Source of the DNA: Chloranthus sessilifolius
Taxonomy: Eukaryota; Streptophyta; Magnoliopsida; Chloranthales; Chloranthaceae
Assembly (NCBI GenBank): GCA_021018995.1
Contig: CM037586.1
Coordinates: forward strand, 10,816,247 to 10,880,246
Length of the DNA: 64,000 nucleotides
Direction: 5' to 3'
This document shows positions 21,003 through 31,431 of the stretch, piece after piece. The notes under the pieces were generated by a model that saw nothing but the letters and a program-made list of their open reading frames with translations, was not told where the DNA came from and made no database searches. Within the stretch, counting starts at the first letter, position 1. The number at the start of each line of letters is the position of its first letter. The position numbers and the translations under genes are program-made.

Positions 21003-21640
21003 GAGGATAAAATTGCATGTTCTACCATTAGGGTCTCTACTCTTATAGCTGCATTATCGCCTGTGGAGCTTGAAACTCTTAGTTCAACTGCAGTGAAGCC
21101 TCTTCTTTGTCTAATAGATACTCCTACAATTAACGAGCTGATATACATATTAATAGAAAATTTTGATTATGAGGCTGAGAGGTTCTCTATTGGCGGGTAT
21201 ACTATTGCTTTTCCCTTGCTAGAAATGTCTGCTTTACTTGGTCTCAAGCATGTTGGGATTATCCCTGAAACTCTAGGAGAAGGTTCGAAAATTGAAAATG
21301 AAGACATTAGTTTATTTTGTATGAAATATTTTGGTCGGGGAGGGAGTGTTAGTGTTGGTGAAATAGAAAAGACAGTAATTGTTGCTAGTATAGAGAAAGA
21401 AAGAGTCGATTTTACTCGTCTCACATTATCCCATATTTTTGCTACTTTTATGATACTGAATAGCTCTAAGACAATTGAAGAGACGTATGTGAGATTAGTC
21501 TATAATATTGAGTACTTTAACAGAATTGCATGGGGACGAGTTACTCATACATATTTGTTAAACTCCATTCGATCTGCCGCTTTAAATTTTAAGAGGAGTG
21601 GTGTGCATACAATCTTAATGGATATACCTTTGCATTGCAG
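21003..21640 (+). pseudogene. PMD-like exon
   Basis: An open block of 212 codons between TATACACAG and CAG|GTTAGC. The reading frame extends upstream of the GTG at 21063 to the acceptor. The pattern FSIGGYTIAFPLLEMSALLG resembles the 'L..GE.T.TL.D..LLLGL' signature of the plant mobile domain (PF10536) and related DUF1985-type segments. Further on, IEYFNRIAWGRVTHTYLL matches the 'F..Y.WG...' signature. These domains are of unknown biochemical function and occur both in transposons and in MAIN-like host proteins. Not proven without a profile search. Confidence 0.6.
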
Positions 21641-22150
21641 GTTAGCTATTGTCTTTGCGAGCGTTATCAATTTGCATATCGTTTACTGCATAATACACAT
21701 ATTCCCTAACAAATCTTTAGTTTGTGATTTATTTTAGATTTGGGCACACGAGTAATTTCCAACCATAGCGCCGATTTTAATTATTGATGATTTTTCAAGA
21801 TATACAAAGTATACCTTTGTAAAAAGTCATCATTGAAAGTATTACCTTATGGAGTTTAATAATCCAAAGGTATTATTAGCGGCAACCTCAACCAATTTCA
21901 TGTTATAGCTGTGAGTAAATGAAGAAGTCGCTTTTTTTGATAACTTGCTCTCACCCTCCTGGTAACATATTCACAGATAATTCCAAAATTTGAATTCAGT
22001 GATCATGAATTATTGGAAGACGTGATCCAGAATGGGATTAATGATTACTTTGATTGCGAATTCAATCTTCTTTAACTCCTAGAAATGTCTTTCAAAGAAC
22101 ATGGTAGTCGCATCACAGCACTGAAGAAGTCCAACAACAAACTTGTTCAC

Positions 22151-23528
22151 TGGTCGATTTTAAGTTTAATCCTTGTAAGTGCACAAGATCTATTGTAGCA
22201 CGGTAAGAACATGGGTGTCAAACCCACAGGGAAACGTAAAATTTATCTAATTCTTTTAGAGACTTTAAAACACTCAAGGAAGTACCAAGGGAGAAATTCA
22301 ATTTGCCACACAAGTATCACACGATTTTCAATGCAATAAAAGAAAACTAATCAATTTAGGCCAGAAAAAATTATGATAAAGAAGAAAAATGACAGTTTAT
22401 GAATTGATCAAGGAGTTAGCTAACCATCGATTCGTAACTTTTCTACCATTCAATCTCACAAATTCATTTTAAGTCAAAACACCATCATGTATTAGGAAAA
22501 CAAATGAATCGAGAAGAACGCGACTATGGATCCGGCATACCCTATCTAAAAACTATGACTCAGCCTATCATTGCGGTATGAGTCATGTAAAAAGGATAGC
22601 ATATATCAAAATCCTAAGTCATGACAATGATAAATCAATCATTCTGCAGCCCAGATCGGCCTTTAGGAACAGATCTAGATAGAGTACTTCTTTTACGATC
22701 GTTGATGACCACGATCAATGACTGTAAACGAAGACTCGATAATATTCAACCAAGCACACACTTATAATAGAATGATTCAATGACAAAACCATGAAATTGT
22801 AGAGACAATAATAGAATAGTTACTTATCTCCGGTTTGCTTCCTCCTTGAGCAATGACTGTAGCCGCTCATCCTCGGTGTATAAACCCGTTATAGATCCGA
22901 AGACATTATTTTAACAATACTCTTTTATTTATCATAAAATCTCCTTACAATGCTTTTGTTCCTAGGTACAATCTATGCTTTCACAATTATAAAGGAGAAC
23001 TAAAAAAACTAATACAATCTACTGAGAAGAAGAACCCTCTCAGCCCAGAAAAATAATCTCTCCACAATATTCTTAAAAAGGGATTCCTCCTTTTTTTTTT
23101 CTTCTTCTTTTTTTTTTGAGCAAAGTCATAGCTTTCTTTTTATAGGGTCGAGTAAACTCTATCCCTAATAGCCTCAATCAATTGAGAGTTAACTCTCAAT
23201 CGCTTGACTTTTGATTCGGAGTAAGTGGGGGCAAACTTGTCTTCTCCTGTCAATCGATTGACATTCATGTGTTAATCGATTGACACATAGGGGTAGACTC
23301 TTCATTCTCTTGATAGATGTTGAGCTGCTTCACGGATTTCGATACTTCTTTTGACCTTTTCGTCCATAGCCCTTGTGTAATCTTTAATTACCTTCTTTTA
23401 TGCTCTTTATCGATCCAACGATCAGAAACACCTGTAATCATTAAAACCTTATAACAACCATCAGATGCTTTCATCAGACAGTTAAATGTAGAGAATAGAG
23501 TGTGATAGTCATATTTCAGCGCTGATCA
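22151..23528 (-). mobile_element. Solo Athila-type LTR in a pseudogene exon
   Basis: A 1378-bp LTR flanked by TTCAC on both sides (22146-22150 and 23529-23533). It begins TGGTCGATTTTAAG and ends GCGCTGATCA. Its layout matches the LTR of element 2 at low identity: the GTAAGTGCAC/GCAAGCACAC block, a 'CC(C)AC(G)AGG' block and paired CAATCGATTGAC palindromes (23173-23285). No internal retroelement DNA is present. The interrupted exon reads on across the insertion after removal of one target copy, so it postdates the gene. Confidence 0.85.
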
Positions 23529-23748
23529 TTCACCAAGTGCGAAGACAGAAGAAGTTAAACAATGATATAATAAAGAGCCTAAAATTATTAGAGTTGGAGA
23601 TAGCAATTTTGAAGGTAATCTATTTAATAGAAATTTTTGTTATTTGTTAGAATGTCCTGAAAATCTAACTGTTAGGCTACTTTTGTAAAATAGGGCCAAC
23701 GTAAAGAGTATGATTTCAAATCCTCTCTTAATTGTAATAAAGATACAG

Positions 23749-24631
23749 AAATAATGAGTAGTTTTACTGAAAAGAATCACTTGAAAAATAGTTCTCCAAC
23801 TAACCCATTGAGGGATAGGGAAGTGAAAGGCAAGAAAAAAGTACAAGTCCCTCGGGATAGTGATGTGAAGGGCAAGAAAAAAGTGCAAGTCCCTCTGGAT
23901 AGTGACTTGAAGGGTAAGGAAAAAGAGCAAGTCCCATGTGATACTTGTAAATGAAATAAGGCTAGTCTAAATGCATGTATGCCTATGAAATTAGAGTCGA
24001 TCACTATTGACCCTCGTACTGATGGAATGTGTCGTGCTTCTAAGATAATCGATTATGGAAAGAGAAAGCGTGAAGAAACATTTGCAGAAGATGAGAGTGA
24101 ATTTTCTCATGAATTATTCGAAGGTAATAAGGATGATCATCGGATACATGCGTCCTCGAAAGAAGATGAGGGGAGAATCGCTAATGTAGATAATGAAGAA
24201 CATATGCCTTTCGTTGTTGTTACCGATGAAATGATGCGAGTTTAAGAGATGCTAGCCAATCAAATGTCTATGAAACAAGACGATGATAAAGAATTTGTTG
24301 GAGAGATGAGAGAAGAATCTTTGGAGGAAACCAAAGTTACATCAACATCTGATAATAATAAAAAAAACTATTTGGCAAAAGTGAAACAAGGTCGGTGGGC
24401 GTAATGGATACTTATAAGAGAGTGTGGGCTAGTTTAAGAGGCCGAGCTACTCCGTAAACGACATCATTAAATAAATTCGAGGGTTCTTCGCAAACCCCAT
24501 TACCACTGAAGACTTTAAGATGCCAAACAACTCCACAAGGTCAATCTTCCGAATGTTCACCCTCAAACACATGTACCTCCACAGTGGGTAATAAACGAAC
24601 CCTCAAAAGCAACTCCAGAGAAGAAGTAAAG
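23749..24631 (+). pseudogene. Exon with 14-residue Lys-rich repeats
   Basis: Three tandem 42-bp units (about 23811-23936) encode RDREVKGKKKVQVP, RDSDVKGKKKVQVP and LDSDLKGKEKEQVP. The frame then passes a TGA (23952) and continues with an acidic region containing KRKREE, up to a TAA (24243) and beyond. The charge pattern suggests a flexible nuclear linker. The donor AAAG|GTGATA closes the block. Confidence 0.55.
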
Positions 24632-25049
24632 GTGATATTTGCAAATGGTGAAATTAATAACTTTTATATTTTTAAGAGTATAAGTTTCCAACATATTTAA
24701 TCGTAGAATATACATGCAGGAAAGGTCGCAGAGAAGGACTGGTGTGAGAAATACAACCAAGAGACAACCTCCAAAGGGTGCGCTGAAAATGAATGATCAA
24801 TTAGCTAACGTAAAAGTTTAAATATATATGTTAAATTTAATTGAACGTTTGTTAATTTGTATGTTTTCCCTATTCACAGAAGGAGTACAATGATTTCCAC
24901 TGGCCTATGAAACTACTAACACATAATGATAAATATGAAATAGATAAAGCTCTTAATGATGGCCCCATGGAGTAGCGTTTTACCCTTTTGAAAGTTATTA
25001 AGTTATAGTTAATTCAATTCTTCTCTTACCAACTTATGTGACTTTGCAG

Positions 25050-26117
25050 ACGTGAGATTCACATGACTGATAGACTGTTCATCTCGGTGAAGATCTTGTT
25101 CTTAGTTTACGGTACTAATTGGCTTGACAGTGAGGTAAGGCCAACATTTTAAAAGGCACACATGCAGAAATTTATATAGTCGTCCATCTGATATCCATAG
25201 GTCATCTGATGTCAGTCAGTTTGATGATCTTATTTTTTTGGAAAGTACATATCGTTATTGGTATCCATTAGGGTGATATGTGACTTTATTTTTGTAGGCA
25301 TTTGATGCATATTTTATCTTCATGAAGAAACGAGAGAACGATCATAAATTTTTTGTTATAAAGAGTCATTTCTTCTCAACTTATTTTCTCGTATGAGTCT
25401 AATTTTTCCTTTTCACTTTCTATAATTTATAATTATCTCCTAAACCTATGTCATATTTTCTTTAGACGAAACTGAAAGAATTATTGGCGAAAGACGAAGC
25501 CGATAAGAATAAAAACCTTATTGCTTGGACTTCACCCCAGACATTAGGATATAAAATAAGCGAATGCGAAAAGGTAATTAGATAAATTTTATGAGCTTCA
25601 TTTATACTTATAATATTGCTAGAGTCTGCCACTCGGGTTAACTAAAATATGGCTCCACTTAACAGGTTTACCTTTCTGTCAATAGATACTATCACTTGTC
25701 TTTGTTTATATTATACATGAAGGAGAGGAAAGTTGAGTATTTAGACTCGTCTAGTGGACAAAGTGACAGTGTCTATTATCCGGACATTATAAATATATTG
25801 GTACGTATATCATTCAACTCTAGATCTTTATTGTTGTATATCAACTTAATAAAATTTGAGTATTCTTAAATACTGAAAAACATTCTTTTTAAGATCCTAG
25901 CTCAATAAGGCGACGACAACATCGACGTCATAGATTGGCCGTTTACTAGATCAATTGCTATCCCGCATCAAACAAATTATTTTAATTATGGAGTCTTTAT
26001 AAAAAAGTACATTGACTACGCATCCCGTGAGCTTAGTTTTGATTTTGAAGAATGTAATATGCCTTACTTTAGAGATAGGATTATGCTAGAGTTACTTAGA
26101 GGAGAAGCTAAACCTTG
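25050..26117 (+). pseudogene. Ulp1-like cysteine peptidase exons, catalytic Cys lost
   Basis: Five blocks resemble the C48 (Ulp1) peptidase fold. The TNWLDSE and AFDAYFIFMKKRE stretches form the N-terminal part. VYLSVNRYYHLSLFILYMKE followed by VEYLDSS corresponds to the His and Asp strands (His in YYH, Asp in LDS). HQTNYFNYGVFIKKYIDY corresponds to the Gln...DCG helix start. The nucleophile position, normally Cys in DCG, is TAT (Tyr, 25987-25989), and there is a TAA at 25906. Active relatives cleave SUMO or similar proteins; this copy cannot by these residues. Confidence 0.7.
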
Positions 26118-26414
26118 ACAAAATTTGGACAAAAATGATCCTGTCTTTTGTATCATATACTATTTTTCTCTTACCACATTAAACAGGCAGTAGTATATCA
26201 ATATGTTCATCAATAATGAAATATATTTTTTAGAACTGAACTATGAGTGCTTAAGACGTTATTTGACTTGCGCTGTCATGTAGCAATTCTAAGTTTATTC
26301 TTTTCTGCGAAGTGTTCATCAATTAAATTATACTCATACTGTCTTTTACCACTATCGCAATTATTCTGTTGTATGTTCAATTTTGTTGCAATTGTATCTC
26401 AAATCTTTATACAG

Positions 26415-26949
26415 AGAAGTTGAAATAGACGTGTATTTTGGTTGTGGAATGCATGGACACTGGATTAAATATTGTCCTCAAAAGAAGATCGTTGATGAAA
26501 AGGGTGCACCCCTCTGTTACTGTAAAAAACTAGTAGAGCTTCGGGTTTTAAACACTGATAAGAATCCCGACCATAAATATTATAAGTGTTACCATTGTGA
26601 GTTCTTTAGATGGGAGGACGAATGTTTGGTATTCGTAAATCGGACCGTCAGGAACGATGAAACAGATCACTTGGACGATCCACGTCCTCTTTGCTACTAT
26701 CAGAAGCAATCAACTTTGCGAGTTTCAAACTCTCTCAAGAATCCCGGACGTAAGTACTTTACATGTTATCAATGTCGGTACTTTAACTGGTTGGACGAAA
26801 GTTATCGAACCTCGACGCCGACGTCGAAGTTTGAGAATATTGAAAGGGATGATTTAAAAGTAAAAGTGACAGTGGAGATTGAAGAGCTCGCCAAAAAATT
26901 TGAGGTGATTACATCAATAAGCAGTAAAGGAAAAGAAAACCTTCCTTGA
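26415..26949 (+). pseudogene. Zinc-finger exon: CCHC knuckle and two GRF fingers
   Basis: Open from the acceptor TTATACAG to TGA at 26947. CGMHGHWIKYC is the core of a CCHC knuckle (the first Cys is changed: FGCG). Two GRF-type fingers follow: one with CYC..., CYHCEFFRWEDE and one with CYYQ..., CYQCRYFNWLDE and NPGRKYFTC. A Lys/Glu-rich tail ends the frame. GRF fingers bind single-stranded DNA or RNA in known proteins. It has no stop, so it is the best preserved part. Confidence 0.7.
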
Positions 26950-27969
26950 TTTAGGGTTATCTATATATTTTGGTTAGCTTTATCTATGCTTTAGGATGTG
27001 TACACAAGCTTCTGAAATTGGCAGCTGCTGAAGGATCTGCTGAGAAGTTGCCAAATCGAGTGTCGAGATGTGGCAGCCCGGATTTTTCAACCTAAAAAAT
27101 GGAGACACATTTTTGTTTTTTTTTTTTCAACTTATAACAAATACCAAAAGGGAAAACTCGGACCGCCAGACCATAGATCACAATCTGATACAGAATACTT
27201 TGCACATCCATATGTATACTAAAATCAAAGCAAAGTTATATATATGTCATAGATAAAAACTCCAGTTCTAATACCTAATATGTACAGAACCAAACAAACA
27301 CCAGTGATGACCAACCATCACCAATAGTAGTATACCATGCATGTATAATAGTACGAATGCACAAAGCTCAAACTTACCAAAATCCACAATGCACTAAATC
27401 TACGATCCCGAAATAAAGTACAAATCCTTATGCGGAAGCTCCTTTTCTTCAAGTATGTAGTCCGATCTTTTTCAAACCTACACCTGTGACGTATAGTCGG
27501 GGTGGGCTAACATCTAATCTCAGTGGAGAAAACTAATACCAATATACATCTCATCGCATGCATAGATTCAAAGACAAGATCAAAACAGTTTCTTATCAAA
27601 ACTAATACTGATTTCAAAGGCATTTCTTATCAACTAAAATTGAGTCCAAAGGCTTTCTCTTATCAAAACTGAAACTGAGTTAAAAGGCATTTTCTTATCA
27701 AAATTCAAAACTAATTTCAAAGGCCAACTGATTCAAGGACATTTCCTTATAAACATCAAAACTGATTCCAAGACATTTTCTTATAAAAATCGAAACTAAT
27801 CTCTTATCAAAAGCATATTTCTTATCTTTGATTTACTGAGTTCGATTTACACTCACTCACGTGTATTACTCATTCTTACTTTACTTACTTATATCTCTTA
27901 CACATTCTATTTTGGCATCCTTACATATCTTACACATTCTTACTTAGCTTACACAATGTTTCACATACT

Positions 27970-28290
27970 CTTACTTAGTTTACACAATTCGATTCACGGA
28001 TATCCCACCGTGCTGGTTCGATTCACGGAGAGTGCCGTGTCAACTCGATTCACGGAGACTGTCATACCAGTTCGATTCACGGAGACTGCCGTACCAGTTC
28101 GATTTACGGTTAGCCGCCGTGCTGGTACGATTTCGCCCTAGCGGCCCACAAGGTACCATATAATCCGCCCAAAGAGGTCCACACATGCACATACAATCTG
28201 CCCATAGCGGTCCACGATGTCATATAATTCGCCCGTAGTGGTCCACAGCACACTTATAATCCGCCCATAGCGGTCCACAGTATGACAAGC
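27970..28290 (-). repeat. Two short direct-repeat families in LTR E
   Basis: At 27970-28110, TTCGATTCACGGA[G/T]A recurs about five times at about 31-bp spacing with GCCGT[A/G] between. At 28135-28290, units of CCGCCCATAGCGGTCCACA recur about five times at about 35-bp spacing. Comparable 'GGTCACGGATATCC..GTCGTGGATATCCC' units occur at the same relative place in element 3's LTRs (39890-39950). Confidence 0.75.
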
Positions 28291-29216
28291 TTACACGTTC
28301 GATTTACTTACATAGCTTATATATTCAGTTTTTTCTTATATGACTTTCAGGTTCATATACATATTCAACTGTCTAATGCATTCAAAAACTCAGACGAAAA
28401 TAAATTCTTCATGATTGAAAGCATTTCAAAAATATAAATGTAAATAGATTCAGCAAACATCAAATTTTCATTTCTAAAACCATAGATTCAAAGTTCTTCA
28501 TGACATTCAGAGTTCAAAAGTCAAAGCTCAAAAATCATATTCAAAACTGACAGAATTTGGAATTTAAAATTTCAAATCATGATTCAAATCATATTTCATT
28601 CGATCATATCAAGCATCTATGAAATCAAATAAAAATGCAATCGTGTATTAGAATTTCCCCACCTTAACCTTGAAGTCGCGCTAAGCCAAGCTAAGCTCTA
28701 TCGATGGATTCCCGCCTCAATCTACATCACAAGCATATGATGATGTATCAAGGATCAATTCCAATAACTAATAACTTAGACATATATAAGTGTTTTCTCA
28801 AAATGAAGCAGAAATGGACAAGTTTGTGCTACCCTAGAGTTTGATATAACTTTCCTCTAACATTTTGACCCTTAAAACTTAGGATTCAAGAGTTGGTTAA
28901 ATCACAAAAATTGTAGATATCGATGTTCTCTTTCTAACGCCTCAAGAATCATGCGATTTCGAGTGCGGGGTAGAAAGTTATGACAAAAATACCGAAGTAG
29001 TTTCGACATCCAGTCAAAGCATGCTAACTCGAAAGTTAACCCAACTTCTCACTCAATTTGGACCTTTAAAATGATTGATTCATAAATTTGTCAATTTATA
29101 AAAGTTATAGATCTTTCTGTCTTCTTTCCAACGCCATAAGAATTATATCAATCGGAGTTTAGGATAAAACGTTACGGCCAAAATACTAAAGCAGTATCGG
29201 CGAGCCTAGTCAAAAT

Positions 29217-29516
29217 CGTTCGAACGACATAAAATCGATCGAACGGTTTCTAATTTCGTTTGAACGATTTTCAAACCGATCGAACGGTTTCTAATTTCGT
29301 TCGAACGGTTTTCAAATCGATCGAACGGTTTCTAATTTTGTTCAAACGGCTTTCAAACCGATCGAACGGTTTCTAAACCGATAAGAAACCTTCAGATTTC
29401 ACTCTTGACGAAATCGTTCGATCGATTTCTAATTTCGATCGAACGATTTCGTTAGATTTCACTCTTGATGAAATCGTTCGATCGATTTCTAATTTTGATC
29501 GAACGGTTTCGTCAGA
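29217..29516 (-). repeat. U3 palindrome array of LTR E (CGATCGAACGG)
   Basis: Alternating CGTTCGAACG and CGATCGAACGG units joined by GTTTCTAATTT or GTTTTCAAA. Two motifs recur every 41 bp, i.e. one about every 20.5 bp. About a dozen motif copies, plus a 62-bp direct duplication at 29399-29520. Confidence 0.9.
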
Positions 29517-30440
29517 TTTTACCCAAAATCGGGTTTTAACTTCTCAACCCATTTTCCTTTCAAATCTCATCTTTCTTCCTCAAATTTCTCACCCATAAAC
29601 CTAAATCAAACACAAATCAAACTAACTCAACTTTAAATCATAATTTATCAAAATTTCCATACCTTAAACTGATCAATTTCTCGATCCACGAGCTCACACC
29701 CAAGCTAGGGTTTCGAAGTGATTTTTGACGATCCTTCCGTCGATTTGATCAAAACAAAGCCTACGATGAAGATCCGCTCTAACGTGCACTACTCTTCGCT
29801 CTCCCAATTGCGTACGTTGTGATCACAATGGTTGGTCCTATCTACACATTCCAAATCTCAAAACTCATTGATATCACAATTTAACGACTCACCGCGACAC
29901 ATAAACTACCACGAGGCCAATACCTCGAAGTTCAACGGAGCCGATCCGAGCACCAGACGACCACGTGAGCGATCTCCTCCACTTCTCTCTCTTTCTCTCT
30001 TTAGAAACCCAAGAACCCCTACAATTGCAAACGGTTGTAGCTTCTCAAAGAAGCTTTGTCCTTTTTAAGTGAAAGGGGGGGTGGTTCCCTTATTAAACAC
30101 ACACACCCTTTTAGGTGTTAGCCTTACCCAAAGAACTTGATTTTGTGTGAAACGAATACACTTAAGCGAGGTGTTTCTTACTACCCAAACTCTTTGGTTC
30201 AGTGTGGGGCCTACACACCCAAACCACCTATCTATTGGATTTGGTGTGGAGCCGATACACCGAAGTTTGGTGTACACAAAACCATCTAATGACCCACACA
30301 CAATTTAAATCAGCCCTTTTCAATTAAGACCTAGCCCAAACTAATTTATTTAATTAATTTCACAATGTCGGGTATGTGACTAGTCGGGCACGTACACCGA
30401 GGCATACTGTTCAAAGGTTAAAATTTTTGGGATGTTACAC

Positions 30441-31060
30441 GAGAGGTTCAGGGAACCTCTCGACAGGTTCTGGGTGTAATTGCTCTTCATTTCGACAGGA
30501 TCTTCGTGGCTTTCGACAGGATCTGGAAACATCTCGAGGGGTTGAGCTGCATTAGTTGATAGGATTGGATGACTCGTCGACAAGATCTAAACAACGTTTC
30601 GACAGGATTGCAACTTCTCGACAGGATTGGAAACTCGTTTCATCATTATGTCCATTTCTCCATTTATCCTCTCGACAGGTTATGCTAATCCTGTCGGCTG
30701 GTTCTACAAATTAGCACTGAGCTCTTGACAAGTTGGTTCAATCCTTGCGAGAATAAGTATAGCTTCAGGCAAGCTGTCGACAGGTTGAATTAGATTGCTC
30801 GACAGGCTTTGCTGAACCTCGTGAAAAGTATCTGTAACCTCTCGACACCTTCCTGTTTCCAACTCTAGTCCTCTCGATAGGTTTGCTTACGAAACCCGTC
30901 GATAAGTGTTCTAGAACCTCGTGACATCTACTGACATCCTCTCGAACACTTTAGTAGTTCTCCTCAGAACCTCTCGACATATTATAATCAACCTTCAGAA
31001 CTTCTCGGCAGGTGCTGGGAAGCTCTAGATAGCTTCATGGAACCTCTCGACAGCTTGTTT
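30441..31060 (-). repeat. U3 array of element 1 (CTCGACAGG)
   Basis: Around 25 exact or one-off copies of [C/T]TCGACAGG[A/T]T and its complement in about 620 bp, for example two TTCGACAGGATCT units exactly 21 bp apart. It lies about 370-990 bp after the LTR start in the transcription direction. A second array of the same motif is at 33974-34303. Confidence 0.85.
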
Positions 31061-31431
31061 TTTAATGCTTCCACAACAGGCACACCTCTTACTTGTGTTG
31101 TTCTTCATTTGTTCAACATCCAGCAACCTCTTGGTGGATTCATTCTCCACTCTCTGCAGCTGTACTTAGCCTCAAGCCTTCCCGATTAAACTTAAACACT
31201 CTCAGGAACTTTTGGGGCTCTCGTGGATTGCTTGATTGGCTGGCCTTTGGTCTCTAAGGTCACTTGTTGAGCAGCAAATTGCTTTTTGGGCCATTTTAAG
31301 TGGATATCTGCATTAAGCTTGTAATTTGTTGCTTATCTACAAAATGCACTTAAAATACATAATTAATCATCTCAAAGGTCTATCAAAGGTCAAGTTAGGA
31401 GGTGAAAAATGATATTTTTCACTACTTAACA

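Larger units (their letters stand above)
21003..26949 (+). pseudogene. Multi-exon PMD / Ulp1-like / CCHC-GRF pseudogene
   Basis: A chain of exon-like blocks with good GT/AG borders: 21003-21640, 21977-22150 continuing at 23534-23614, 23749-24631, 24720-24809, about 24881-24974, 25050-25134, 25298-about 25393, 25466-25573, 25666-25800, 25894-26117 and 26415-26949. In order they encode a plant-mobile-domain-like region, a basic repeat region, a Ulp1-like cysteine peptidase and a zinc-finger tail. Stops at 22074, 23952, 24243, 24972 and 25906 and a solo LTR inside one exon show that it is dead. PMD and Ulp1-like domains travel in plant transposons (Kaonashi-type MULEs carry Ulp1). No MULE transposase or long terminal repeat pair was found here, so whether it was a transposon cargo or a host gene is open. 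Confidence 0.7.
27069..30439 (-). mobile_element. Solo Tekay-type LTR E
   Basis: A 3371-bp LTR starting TGTGGCAGCCCGG and ending GGGATGTTACA, flanked by the 5-bp duplication CGAGA (27064-27068 and 30440-30444). It inserted into one CTCGA motif of element 1's array. On the - strand it has a short CT-rich U3, an array of CGATCGAACGG palindromes (29217-29516), short direct repeats of CGATTCACGGA (27970-28110) and of CGCCCATAGCGGTCCAC (28140-28290), and the stem/acceptor block at 27481-27521 (TATACGTCACAG|GT). No internal DNA. Confidence 0.9.
26997..31431 (-). mobile_element. 3' LTR of Athila element 1 (split by solo LTR E)
   Basis: The right boundary is good: CACTACTTAACA ends at 31431, next to the polypurine tract GGTTTCGGGGTG (rc), matching the layout at the end of element 2's LTR. 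The left boundary is a guess at TGTGTACACAAG (26997), since the 5' LTR lies outside the window. Removing LTR E leaves about 1.06 kb. The LTR is dominated by an array of CTCGACAGG/CCTGTCGAG motifs. Confidence 0.5.

Noticed and set aside
23640-24004. - strand ORFs with repeated 'SRGTCTFFLPF' phrases
   Set aside because: They are the complement of the 42-bp Lys-rich repeat, which lies in a longer + strand exon with splice borders.
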